Source of the DNA: DASWHK01 sp036398215
Lineage (GTDB): Bacteria; Acidobacteriota; UBA890
Reading direction: 5' to 3'
Length of the DNA: 21,460 bases
Assembly (NCBI GenBank): GCA_036398215.1
Contig: DASWHK010000344.1
Span: 1 to 21,460 of the forward strand
In this document: piece after piece, positions 1 to 6,745 of the stretch
How the letters are laid out: each line of letters starts with the position of its first letter
How positions within the stretch are numbered: the first letter of the stretch is position 1
Position numbers and translations under genes: made by a program
Notes under the pieces: generated by a model
The model's input: only the letters and a program-made list of their open reading frames with translations
Told to the model about the DNA's origin: nothing
The model's database searches: none

Positions 1-3
1 TCC

Positions 4-870
4 CTAACGGAAATACAGCAGCACGACGACGACCAGCCCCCAGAGGGCGACGGTGATCAGCAACGGCCGGTCGGCCATCAGGGCGAGCGAGGGGTCGCCG
101 GCGATCTGGTCGCGCTGTACCAACGCCAGGTAACGGAACAGGCCGTAGATGACCAGGGGGAGGGTCAGCACCAGGCGGCTGTCGCCGAACTTGGCGACCG
201 TCTCCTCGTCGGTCGTGTAGAGGGCGTAGGAAAGCAGGGTCGCGGCGGCCGAGATCACCAAGAACTGGTCGAGCGCCGTCACCGAGTAACCGGAGAGGCT
301 CTCGCGATGCGCCGCTCCATCGGCCAGCGTTCGGTACTCGTGTCGCCGCTTGGCGAACGAGATGAAGACCGCCACGAAGGTGGTGCAGATCAGCAGCCAC
401 GACGACATCGGCTCGTCGATGGCGACGGCGCCGGCCACCGCGCGCAGCAGGAAGCCGGCGGCCACGCAGAGGGCGTCGACGATGGGGATCTTCTTGAGAG
501 CCACGTTGTAGGCGCCCTGCAGGAGCAGGTAGCCGCCGACGACGGCGGCCAGCCGGGCGTTGACCGCCCAGGAGCCCGCCAGCGCCGCGGCTGCCAGCAG
601 CGCGGCGGTCGACACCGCCACCGGCACGCCGATCCGCCCGGAGGCGATCGGGCGCCGTGATTTCTCCGGATGGCGCCGGTCGCGCTCGCGGTCGACAACA
701 TCGTTGAGCAGATAGACGGCGGACGAGGCGGCGCAAAAGACGGCGAAGGCGGCGAGCGCCTGGGCGACCTGTCGGGGATCGCCCAGCCGTTGCGCGAACA
801 CCAGCGCCGCGAACACCAGCGCGTTCTTGCTCCACTGATAGGGTCGGAGAGCCCGGATCAGGTCGGTCAT
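4..870 (-). CDS. UbiA-superfamily prenyltransferase, decaprenyl-phosphate phosphoribosyltransferase-like
   Basis: Complete 288-residue integral membrane protein with about eight hydrophobic segments. It opens with LRPYQWSKNALVF, the usual start of the decaprenyl-phosphate phosphoribosyltransferase branch of the UbiA superfamily. The first Asp-rich motif, NDVVDRERD at residues 56-64, continues into HPEKSRRPIASG and would bind Mg2+ and the diphosphate donor. A second conserved stretch around IPIVDALCVAAGF is also present. In actinobacteria this branch moves phosphoribose from PRPP to decaprenyl phosphate at the membrane, toward decaprenyl-phospho-arabinose. In this organism the acceptor and the end product are unknown. 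It is divergent from rex and sits alone at the window edge, so the neighbours say little about its role. The ATG start has only a G-rich stretch in front of it and no clear Shine-Dalgarno. A quinone or heme prenyltransferase is less likely because of the N-terminal motif. Confidence 0.82.
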   Translation of the reverse strand: MTDLIRALRPYQWSKNALVFAALVFAQRLGDPRQVAQALAAFAVFCAASSAVYLLNDVVDRERDRRHPEKSRRPIASGRIGVPVAVSTAALLAAAALAGSWAVNARLAAVVGGYLLLQGAYNVALKKIPIVDALCVAAGFLLRAVAGAVAIDEPMSSWLLICTTFVAVFISFAKRRHEYRTLADGAAHRESLSGYSVTALDQFLVISAAATLLSYALYTTDEETVAKFGDSRLVLTLPLVIYGLFRYLALVQRDQIAGDPSLALMADRPLLITVALWGLVVVVLLYFR

Positions 871-992
871 GCGCCCCGGACGCTATCAGCGCCTCCACGG
901 AGCGTCAATCAGCGCCGCGCGGGCTCGCGGCGCCGCCGCCGATCTCCTATCGTCTGCGGGGAGTCGACAACGCGTCGAGGTGACCGACCAAA

Positions 993-1017
993 CGCGGTGA
1001 ACACGAACTTCCCCGCG
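993..1017. promoter_or_regulatory. Imperfect 25-base palindrome in the rex upstream region, candidate operator
   Basis: The sequence reads CGCGGTGAA, then seven bases, then TTCCCCGCG. Eight of the nine outer base pairs are symmetric. It lies about 90 bases before the rex ATG, within the 234-base intergenic region between the divergent prenyltransferase and rex genes (871-1104), which otherwise shows nothing I can name. The inner GTGAA...TTC halves recall the Rex operator (TTGTGAA and TTCACAA halves), but the spacing is about three bases longer than usual. It may be an autoregulatory site, a different operator, or chance in GC-rich DNA. Confidence 0.25.
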
Positions 1018-1104
1018 TCTGCGGCGGAAACGGGGCGCCGAGAGGCGAGTCGGGGCGGCAGTCGCCCGGACCTCTCCGCGCCCAGGGCAGAGCGACGACG
1101 AGCC

Positions 1105-1728
1105 ATGCGGGCCAAGATCTCAGAGCCCACCGCCAGCCGTCTCTCCCTGTACTTGCGCTGCCTGACGCAGCTCGAGGAGCAGGGTGTGGCGACGGTTTCG
1201 AGCCGCGCCATCGGGGAGAGCCTGCGGCTGACCTCGGCCCAGGTGCGGCGTGACCTGGCATCCTTCGGCGGGTTCGGGGTCCGCGGCGTCGGCTACGACG
1301 TCAAGCGGCTGCGCACCGAGATCGAGCGCATCCTGGGGCTCGACCGCACGCTGCGGGTGGTCATCCTCGGCGCCGGAAACCTCGGGCACGCGCTCGCCGA
1401 CTACCCGGGCTTCAGCGGCGGCGGCCTGCGGGTCGTGGCGCTGTTCGACGTCGATCCCGCCAAGGTCGGACGCCAGACCCGCGGCGGGATCCCGATCCAT
1501 CACCTCGACGATCTCGAGCGGATCGCCGCCGCCGGGATCGACGTCGGCATCGTCGCCGTGCCCGCCGAGGCGGCCCAGGGGGTCGTCGATTGCCTGGTCG
1601 CCGCCGGCATCCGCGCCATCCTCAACTTCGCGCCGGTGCGGCCCCGCGTCCCGGCGGGCTTCCGTTGCAAGAGCGTCGACCTCAAGCTGGAGCTCGAGAG
1701 CCTGTCGTTTTTCCTGTCTCTACAGTAA
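1105..1728 (+). CDS. rex: Redox-sensing transcriptional repressor Rex
   Basis: 207 residues, a normal Rex length. Residues 1-75 form the winged-helix DNA-binding domain; the hallmark recognition segment runs from SAQVRRDLASFG to GVRGVGYDV (about 44-66). Residues 83-175 are the Rossmann domain with GAGNLG at 89-94 and an acidic FDVD stretch at 114-117 for the ribose. A C-terminal helix (about 190-207) would swap across the dimer. Rex leaves DNA when NADH rises relative to NAD+ and typically controls respiratory and fermentative genes. The reading frame stays open far upstream, but homology to the family begins at this ATG, and the upstream part is Arg-rich shadow sequence. The gene converges on the nuo-atp operon with only 12 bases between stop codons. 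That makes the operon an attractive but unproven target. Confidence 0.93.
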   Translation: MRAKISEPTASRLSLYLRCLTQLEEQGVATVSSRAIGESLRLTSAQVRRDLASFGGFGVRGVGYDVKRLRTEIERILGLDRTLRVVILGAGNLGHALADYPGFSGGGLRVVALFDVDPAKVGRQTRGGIPIHHLDDLERIAAAGIDVGIVAVPAEAAQGVVDCLVAAGIRAILNFAPVRPRVPAGFRCKSVDLKLELESLSFFLSLQ

Positions 1729-1740
1729 AAGGTCGGCTAC

Positions 1741-2085
1741 CTACGGGTTCCAGCGCAGGAAGATCAGCACCAGGCCGATGAGCAGCGAATAGATCGCCAG
1801 CGACTCGATCAGCACGAGACCGATGATCAGGGCGCCGCGGATCTGGCCGCCGGCGCTCGGGTTGCGGGCGATGGCCTCGCAGGCCGCCGAGACCGCGCGT
1901 CCCTGCGCCAAACCGCACCCCGAAGAGGCGATGCCCATGGCGAACGCTGCGGCGATGCCGATCCACATGCGGATATCTTCGATGTTGGTCGACGCGCCCT
2001 CCTGCATCGGTGCCGCCATGGCCGGCGCGGCCACGAGGATCAGGAGCAAGGCGGAGAGGGCGACGAGGCCCGTCTTCTTCGACAT
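1741..2085 (-). CDS. atpE: ATP synthase Fo subunit c
   Basis: 114 residues: a signal-peptide-like leader (KK at 3-4, hydrophobic core, PAMA at 21-24), then the two-helix hairpin of an Fo rotor subunit joined by the polar loop ARNPSA (about 73-78). Helix 2 holds the ion-carrying Glu94 in LIESLAIY. Gln61 in helix 1, Ser95 and Tyr99 fall at the positions and the exact spacing (33 residues from Gln to Glu; Tyr at +5) of the Na+ ligands in Ilyobacter and Propionigenium c-rings. Na+ use is therefore possible but not shown, because similar sets occur in bacteria thought to use protons. The start is fixed by AGGAGA a few bases upstream; a longer open frame upstream has no family similarity. It is the last gene of the operon. 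No atpF or F1 gene follows. Confidence 0.93.
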   Translation of the reverse strand: MSKKTGLVALSALLLILVAAPAMAAPMQEGASTNIEDIRMWIGIAAAFAMGIASSGCGLAQGRAVSAACEAIARNPSAGGQIRGALIIGLVLIESLAIYSLLIGLVLIFLRWNP

Positions 2086-2140
2086 TCGGTTCTCCTTTCG
2101 GAGCGCCCGAGGCAACCCGAGCCGCGGGCGCGCTTGGGAA

Positions 2141-2839
2141 TCAGTGCCCGTGCTCGAGCGCACCGGCGATGTAAACCATGGACAACATGACAAAAACGAA
2201 CGTTTGCATGAAGGCGACGAAGACGCCCAGCGGTGCAAACACGAGCGGCAGGCCGACTGGAAACAAGATGAAGAAGACGCCGGCGAGGGTATGCTCGGCG
2301 AAGATGTTGCCGAACAGCCGGATCGACAACGACAGCGGCCGCGACAGGTGGCTGAGGATCTCGATCGGGATCATCAGGGGAGCCAGGTAGAGCGGATCAC
2401 CGACGAACTGCTTGAAGTACGCGCCGCCCTGGGCGCGGATGCCGATGAAGTTGTAGTAGGCGAACGACATCACTCCCAGGGCCACGGTGGTGTTGAGATC
2501 ACCGGTTGGCGGCTGGAAGCCGGGGACGTTGGTGATCAGGTTCGAGGCCAGGATGAAGAACGCGAAACCGCCCATCACCGGAAAGTACTTGCGCCCGCCC
2601 GGGCCGATGAAGCCGTCGAGCATGGCGTTGATCGATTCGACGCCGATCTCGAGCATCTGCTGGACGGCCCCCGGCTCGTCGACCGAGAAGCGTCGCGACA
2701 ACGGAATGAAGACGACGGCGCTGAGCACGACGATGAACCAGGCCATCACCCCCTGGTCCGGCAGATGGGCTTCGTGCCCCAGGACGCTGCCGACGGCCGC
2801 GTTCAGCCAGACGGTGATCGTAGAGACCTCGTGTTCCAT
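2141..2839 (-). CDS. atpB: ATP synthase Fo subunit a
   Basis: 232-residue multi-span membrane protein forming the stator half-channels next to the c-ring. The diagnostic stretch SRPLSLSIRLFGNIFAEH carries the essential Arg that faces the c-subunit Glu during rotation. Earlier motifs also fit: GPGGRKYFPVMGGFAFFIL, then SNLITNVPGF and PTGDLNTT. The final helix (VAFMQTFVFVMLSMVYIAGALEH) is typical of the family. The N-terminus is relatively short, as in many non-proteobacterial a subunits. The gene is 26 bases downstream of atpI and 55 bases upstream of atpE. An AGAAAG stretch precedes the ATG. Confidence 0.94.
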   Translation of the reverse strand: MEHEVSTITVWLNAAVGSVLGHEAHLPDQGVMAWFIVVLSAVVFIPLSRRFSVDEPGAVQQMLEIGVESINAMLDGFIGPGGRKYFPVMGGFAFFILASNLITNVPGFQPPTGDLNTTVALGVMSFAYYNFIGIRAQGGAYFKQFVGDPLYLAPLMIPIEILSHLSRPLSLSIRLFGNIFAEHTLAGVFFILFPVGLPLVFAPLGVFVAFMQTFVFVMLSMVYIAGALEHGH

Positions 2840-2865
2840 TGACTTTCTGCGGAGCGATCTGCAGG

Positions 2866-3318
2866 TTAGGCGCGCGGAGGTCGACCCGGAAGGACCTCTG
2901 AGAGAGATTCGACGGCAACCGCCAGGACGACGATCGAAAGCCCCAGTGCGACGGGGATCGGACGAACTCCCGGCAGCGCGAAGATACCATAGAGCAGCAG
3001 ACCCATCAACACGAAGCGAAAGGCCAGAAGCACCAGCCGGAGCGGGTTTGGCGCCGGTTTACCGGATTCGAGCAGGCGGCTCGCGAGGCCCTCGAGAAGC
3101 ATGAAATTCACCAGCACGATGCCCCCGCCGAGCAGCGCCCCGACCACCGCCATCGGCTCCCTCCAGATCGCCGCGACGAGGACTCCGACGCCGGCGAGGG
3201 CGCCGACGGCGTTGCGCCGCAGCCGCCCGACGAGAGCGTTGGCGTCGTAGGCGGGGCCGTCACCACCGGAGGCGCCCGAGGTGGGTGCCGGCGTTCGATC
3301 TGTCGCTCGCTCAGACAT
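2866..3318 (-). CDS. atpI: ATP synthase subunit I (AtpI family) membrane protein
   Basis: 150 residues with a soluble Pro/Ser/Gly-rich N-terminus (about 1-35) and four predicted membrane segments: AGVGVLVAAIW, AVVGALLGGGIVLVNFMLL, LRLVLLAFRFVLMGLLL and IPVALGLSIVVLAVAV. Size, segment pattern and position immediately before atpB match subunit I of bacterial atp operons. In other bacteria that protein helps assemble the c-ring and has been linked to Mg2+ transport. Sequence conservation in this family is low, so context carries much of the call. The gene overlaps the 3' end of the upstream atpZ-like gene by 8 bases, which suggests translational coupling. Confidence 0.75.
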   Translation of the reverse strand: MSERATDRTPAPTSGASGGDGPAYDANALVGRLRRNAVGALAGVGVLVAAIWREPMAVVGALLGGGIVLVNFMLLEGLASRLLESGKPAPNPLRLVLLAFRFVLMGLLLYGIFALPGVRPIPVALGLSIVVLAVAVESLSEVLPGRPPRA

Positions 3319-3586
3319 TTCTGTCGCTCGCCACCGTTCGCAGCAGGTTGCGGATCGCCGCGACCACGCCGAGACCCAACCCCAGCAGCGCGAACAACGG
3401 CACGGTGCCGAGCCGCCGGTCGATCAGGTAGCCGAAGAAAAAGCCCAGGCCGATAGCCACCGGGAACATGATGCCGACGGTGGCGTAGTGGGCGACCTGT
3501 CGCGACATCGCGAACGACGATGAGTCAGCGCTCCGCTGGCCGCGGTCTCGAGGTTGGCCGGCTTTCCCCCCAGAATCGTCGCTCAT
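3311..3586 (-). CDS. atpZ: AtpZ/AtpI-type small membrane protein of the ATP synthase cluster
   Basis: 91 residues with a polar, charged N-terminus (1-26) and two membrane helices: YATVGIMFPVAIGLGFFFGYLIDRRLG, shown here as one family signature split by G-rich turns, and VPLFALLGLGLGVVAAIRNLL. The FFxGYLIDRRLGT feature between the helices is typical of the family (ATPase_gene1). These proteins are encoded at the front of atp operons and are thought to form an assembly or Mg2+-handling partner with AtpI. The gene starts 38 bases after the nuoN stop and opens the ATP synthase part of the operon. The ATG has no strong Shine-Dalgarno; Met27 (MSRQVAHY) is a possible alternative start. Confidence 0.75.
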   Translation of the reverse strand: MSDDSGGKAGQPRDRGQRSADSSSFAMSRQVAHYATVGIMFPVAIGLGFFFGYLIDRRLGTVPLFALLGLGLGVVAAIRNLLRTVASDRNV

Positions 3587-3590
3587 CTAC

Positions 3591-3602
3591 CGCAAGCTTG
3601 CG
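3591..3602. repeat. Perfect 12-base palindrome between nuoN and atpZ
   Basis: CGCAAGCTTGCG is a perfect inverted repeat with no spacer. It sits in the 38-base gap between the complex I and ATP synthase parts of the operon, a few bases before the atpZ start. It has no T-tract, so it is not an intrinsic terminator. It could be a protein-binding site or chance. Confidence 0.3.
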
Positions 3603-3624
3603 ATTCCGAGGCGGCCGAATCAAG

Positions 3625-5106
3625 CTACGGCAGCAGCCGCGAGGCGCCGGTGGCCCAGTCGAGGAACGGCGACGCCCAGACGCCGACTACGACGGTCATC
3701 AGGGCGGCCGCCACCAGGGTCAGGGTCAGGGGCGCCGAGCGCACCAGGACGGTGTTCTCGGGGGCCTCATGCACGGCCATCACCACGACGATGCGCAAGT
3801 AGTAGAAGATCGAGATGGCGGCGTTGATGGCGCCGACGACGGCCAGCCACGTCCAGCCCGAGTTGATCGCCGCGGCGAACACGTACCACTTGCCGAGGAA
3901 GCCGGCCAGCGGCGGGATGCCGCCGAGCGACAGCAGGAAGATCAGCATCGCGACGAACGCCCAGTACGAGCGGGTCGCCAGGCCGGCGAAGTCCTCGAGC
4001 TGCTCGCCGGCCAGCCCCTGCCGCCGCAGCAACGCCACCGTGGCCCAGGCGCCGACGTTCATGAACGTATAGGCGAGCAGGTAATAGAGCGTCGCGGCGA
4101 TGGCGAACGAGCGGGCGTCGCTGTCGGTGGTAGCGGCGGCGACCACCCCGATCAGCACGTTGCCGGCATGGGCGATGCTCGAGTAGGCGAGCATGCGCTT
4201 GATGTTGTCCTGGGTCAACGCCGCGATGTTGCCGACAAACATCGTCGCGGTGGCCAGGAAGGCGAGCAGCAGCGCCCAGGAGTCCTGCATCGGCTCCATC
4301 GCGACGATGAAGATCCGCATCAACACCGCGAAGGCTGCGGCCTTGGAGGCGACGGTGATGTACAGCGAGACATTGGTCGGCCCCCCGGAGTAGGCGTCGG
4401 GCGCCCAGACGTGAAAGGGCACCGCGGCCACCTTGAAGGCCAGGGCGCTGGCCATCAACACCAGCGCCGCGATGGTCAGCGGGCTGGTCTCCAGGCCGCC
4501 GGCGGCAATCGCCTCGGCGACGGCGGCGAGGTTCGTGGTCCCCGTCAGCGCGTAGAACAACGAGATCGCGTACAGGAAGATCGCCGACGACATGGCGCCG
4601 AGGATGAAGTACTTCATGCCGCCCTCGTTGGACTGGGGGTCGGCCTTCAGGTAGCCGACCAGCACGTAAACCGAGAGCGACTGCAGCTCGAGGCCGACGA
4701 ACAGCGACACGAAATCGACGGACCGCGCCATCAGCATCATTCCCAGCAGCGCGGTCAGCAAGAAGAAGTAGAACTCGGGATGGTGGGCCTGCTGGTCGTC
4801 GAGAAAGCGGATCGATGCGGCGACCGCCAGGGCGGCGGTGAGCAGGAAGACCGCCGAGAAGAAGGCGCCGAAGGCGTCCATCCCCAGGAGCCCGGAAAAG
4901 AACGTGTCGGCGGTCGGCGTCTGGCGAAACACGGCGACCATGGCGAGCGCGAGCGCCACCAGCGTGAACCAGGCGAACTGCACCGGGTACCGGCGCGGCC
5001 GATCGAAGGCCCCCCAGAGCAGCACGATCGACGCGGCGGCGGTGATGATCAGCTCCGGGGCGAGGGCCCAGAGGTCGGACGCCGCGATCGGCAGGCTATC
5101 GAGCAT
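3625..5106 (-). CDS. nuoN: NADH-quinone oxidoreductase subunit N (antiporter-like membrane subunit)
   Basis: 493 residues with about 14 transmembrane helices, one of the three Mrp-antiporter-like proton pumps in the membrane arm of complex I. The channel-forming Glu is in FVGLELQSLSVYVLVGY (helix 5) and the helix 7 Lys in AFKVAAVPFHVWAPDAY. A further conserved Lys lies in LTQDNIKRMLAYSSIAHAG. The length matches the family (E. coli NuoN is about 485). The gene begins inside the end of nuoM (11-base overlap), as expected for a coupled L-M-N block. It is the last complex I gene, followed after 38 bases by atpZ. Confidence 0.95.
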   Translation of the reverse strand: MLDSLPIAASDLWALAPELIITAAASIVLLWGAFDRPRRYPVQFAWFTLVALALAMVAVFRQTPTADTFFSGLLGMDAFGAFFSAVFLLTAALAVAASIRFLDDQQAHHPEFYFFLLTALLGMMLMARSVDFVSLFVGLELQSLSVYVLVGYLKADPQSNEGGMKYFILGAMSSAIFLYAISLFYALTGTTNLAAVAEAIAAGGLETSPLTIAALVLMASALAFKVAAVPFHVWAPDAYSGGPTNVSLYITVASKAAAFAVLMRIFIVAMEPMQDSWALLLAFLATATMFVGNIAALTQDNIKRMLAYSSIAHAGNVLIGVVAAATTDSDARSFAIAATLYYLLAYTFMNVGAWATVALLRRQGLAGEQLEDFAGLATRSYWAFVAMLIFLLSLGGIPPLAGFLGKWYVFAAAINSGWTWLAVVGAINAAISIFYYLRIVVVMAVHEAPENTVLVRSAPLTLTLVAAALMTVVVGVWASPFLDWATGASRLLP

Positions 5107-6733
5107 CGATCAGCGCTCCGAGCACTTGCTGCCGCTCCAGCAGCTCGGCGAGCGAGCCGGCTTCGGGGCGCCCCGCGGGCTCGCCGGCGACGGCGGCGCC
5201 CGGCGACGCCGGCAATGGGGGCGGCGTGATCCCGGTGCCGTCGAAGTACTCCGGTCGCACCCGGGCGACGATCGCGTCGACCGGCTGCTCGATCATCTCC
5301 AGGAACGGCTTCGGATAGATCCCCATGACGATGGCCATGATCACCAGCGGCACCAGCGTCGCCGTCTCGCGGAGGTTGAGGTCGGGGAGCGCCGCGATCT
5401 GGTCGTCCTTGATCTCGCCGAGCATGACGCGCTGGTAGAGCCACAGCAGGTAGGCCGCCGCCAGCACCACCCCCCAGACCGCGAAGTAGGCGTAGTTGGG
5501 GTTCTCCTGGAAGGTCCCGGCGAGGACCAGGAACTCGCCGATGAAGCCGTTGAGCGTCGGCATGCCGAGCGACGCGAAGGCGATGATCGCGAACATCGTC
5601 GCGTACACCGGCATCACCTGGGCAAGGCCCGAGAAGCGGGAGATCTCGCGGGTGTGCATGCGCTCGTAGATCAGCCCGACGACCAGGAAGAGCCCGCCCG
5701 TGGCGATACCGTGGGCCAGCATCTGGAAGATGCCTCCCTGTAGGCCCACCGGGTTGAGCATGAAGATACCGAGCGTGATGAAACCCATGTGGGAGACCGA
5801 GGAGTAGGCGACCAGGCTCTTCCAGTCCTTCTGCATGAGCGCCACCAGGCCGCCGTAGATGATCGCGATGATCGACAGCACGGCGATCATCGGCACGAAC
5901 TGGCGGGTGGCGTCGGGGAGGATGGGCAGCGAAAGGCGCACGAAGCCGTAGGCGCCCATCTTCAGCAGGACGCCGGCCAGGATCACCGAGCCGGCGGTCG
6001 GCGCCTGCACGTGAGCGTCCGGCAGCCAGGTGTGGAAGGGGAACATCGGCACCTTGATCGCGAAGCCCAGGAAGAACGCCAGGAAGATCCACCACTGCAT
6101 GTCGGCCGGGATGTCGAGGCGGTAGTACTCGAGGATGTTGAAGGTGTAAACGCCGGTCTGCGCCCCGGATTCCAGGTACAGGGCGATGATGCCCAACAGC
6201 ATCAGAACCGAGCCGAACAGCGTGTAGAGGAAGAACTTGATCGCCGCGTAGAGGCGGTTCTTGTCGCCCCAGATGCCGATCAGGAAGTACATCGGCACCA
6301 GCATCACTTCCCAGAAGACGTAGAAGAGGAAGAAGTCGAAGGAGACGAAGACGCCGAGGATGCCGGTCTGCAGGATCAGCAGGGCGACGTAGTACTCCTT
6401 GATCCGCTTCTCGATGTAGGTCCACGACGACAGCACCGAGATGAAGCCGAGGCCCGTCGTTAGCAGGATCAGCAGCAGCGAGATGCCGTCGATGCCGATG
6501 AAGTACTCGACGCCGATCTGCGGGATCCACGACACCTTGGTGACGTGCTGGAGCTGGGTGGTGGCGGCGTCGAAGCCGCGCAGCAGCGCCACCGAGAGCG
6601 CGAAGTCGGCGAAGGCGACGACGTTGGCGATCCATTTGATCGCGTTCTCGTTCGCCTTGTTGACGAACAGCGCGATGCCGAGGGCCCCCAGCAACGGCAA
6701 GAAGATGACTACCGTGAGCATCGAAATGTTCAT
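5096..6733 (-). CDS. nuoM: NADH-quinone oxidoreductase subunit M
   Basis: 545 residues with about 14 membrane helices, the middle antiporter-like proton pump. Key residues are visible: Glu in FYVFWEVMLVPMYFLIGIWG (helix 5), Lys in GFAIKVPMFPFHTWLPDAH (helix 7), Lys in GVLLKMGAYGFVR (helix 8) and LMQKDWKSLVAYSSVSHMG further on. The protein is about 35 residues longer than E. coli NuoM. The excess is a soluble C-terminal tail that begins with PPPLPASPG and ends in a Glu/Leu-rich helix, of unknown role. The start codon is preceded by TAGGAG; its TAG is also the nuoL stop, so the two genes are tightly coupled. Confidence 0.95.
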   Translation of the reverse strand: MNISMLTVVIFLPLLGALGIALFVNKANENAIKWIANVVAFADFALSVALLRGFDAATTQLQHVTKVSWIPQIGVEYFIGIDGISLLLILLTTGLGFISVLSSWTYIEKRIKEYYVALLILQTGILGVFVSFDFFLFYVFWEVMLVPMYFLIGIWGDKNRLYAAIKFFLYTLFGSVLMLLGIIALYLESGAQTGVYTFNILEYYRLDIPADMQWWIFLAFFLGFAIKVPMFPFHTWLPDAHVQAPTAGSVILAGVLLKMGAYGFVRLSLPILPDATRQFVPMIAVLSIIAIIYGGLVALMQKDWKSLVAYSSVSHMGFITLGIFMLNPVGLQGGIFQMLAHGIATGGLFLVVGLIYERMHTREISRFSGLAQVMPVYATMFAIIAFASLGMPTLNGFIGEFLVLAGTFQENPNYAYFAVWGVVLAAAYLLWLYQRVMLGEIKDDQIAALPDLNLRETATLVPLVIMAIVMGIYPKPFLEMIEQPVDAIVARVRPEYFDGTGITPPPLPASPGAAVAGEPAGRPEAGSLAELLERQQVLGALIDAR

Positions 6734-6745
6734 CCGTCCGGGCTC

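Noticed and set aside
670..1104. Upstream extension of the rex reading frame
   Set aside because: Family similarity starts at the ATG at 1105; the extension crosses the divergent prenyltransferase gene and is Arg-rich.
2086..2238. Upstream extension of the atpE reading frame
   Set aside because: It overlaps atpB out of frame, while the ATG at 2085 has AGGAGA and a normal leader after it.
3520..5229. Plus-strand open frame of 569 codons opposite nuoN and the nuoM end
   Set aside because: Same low-complexity charged composition and no family motif; it is a shadow of nuoN.
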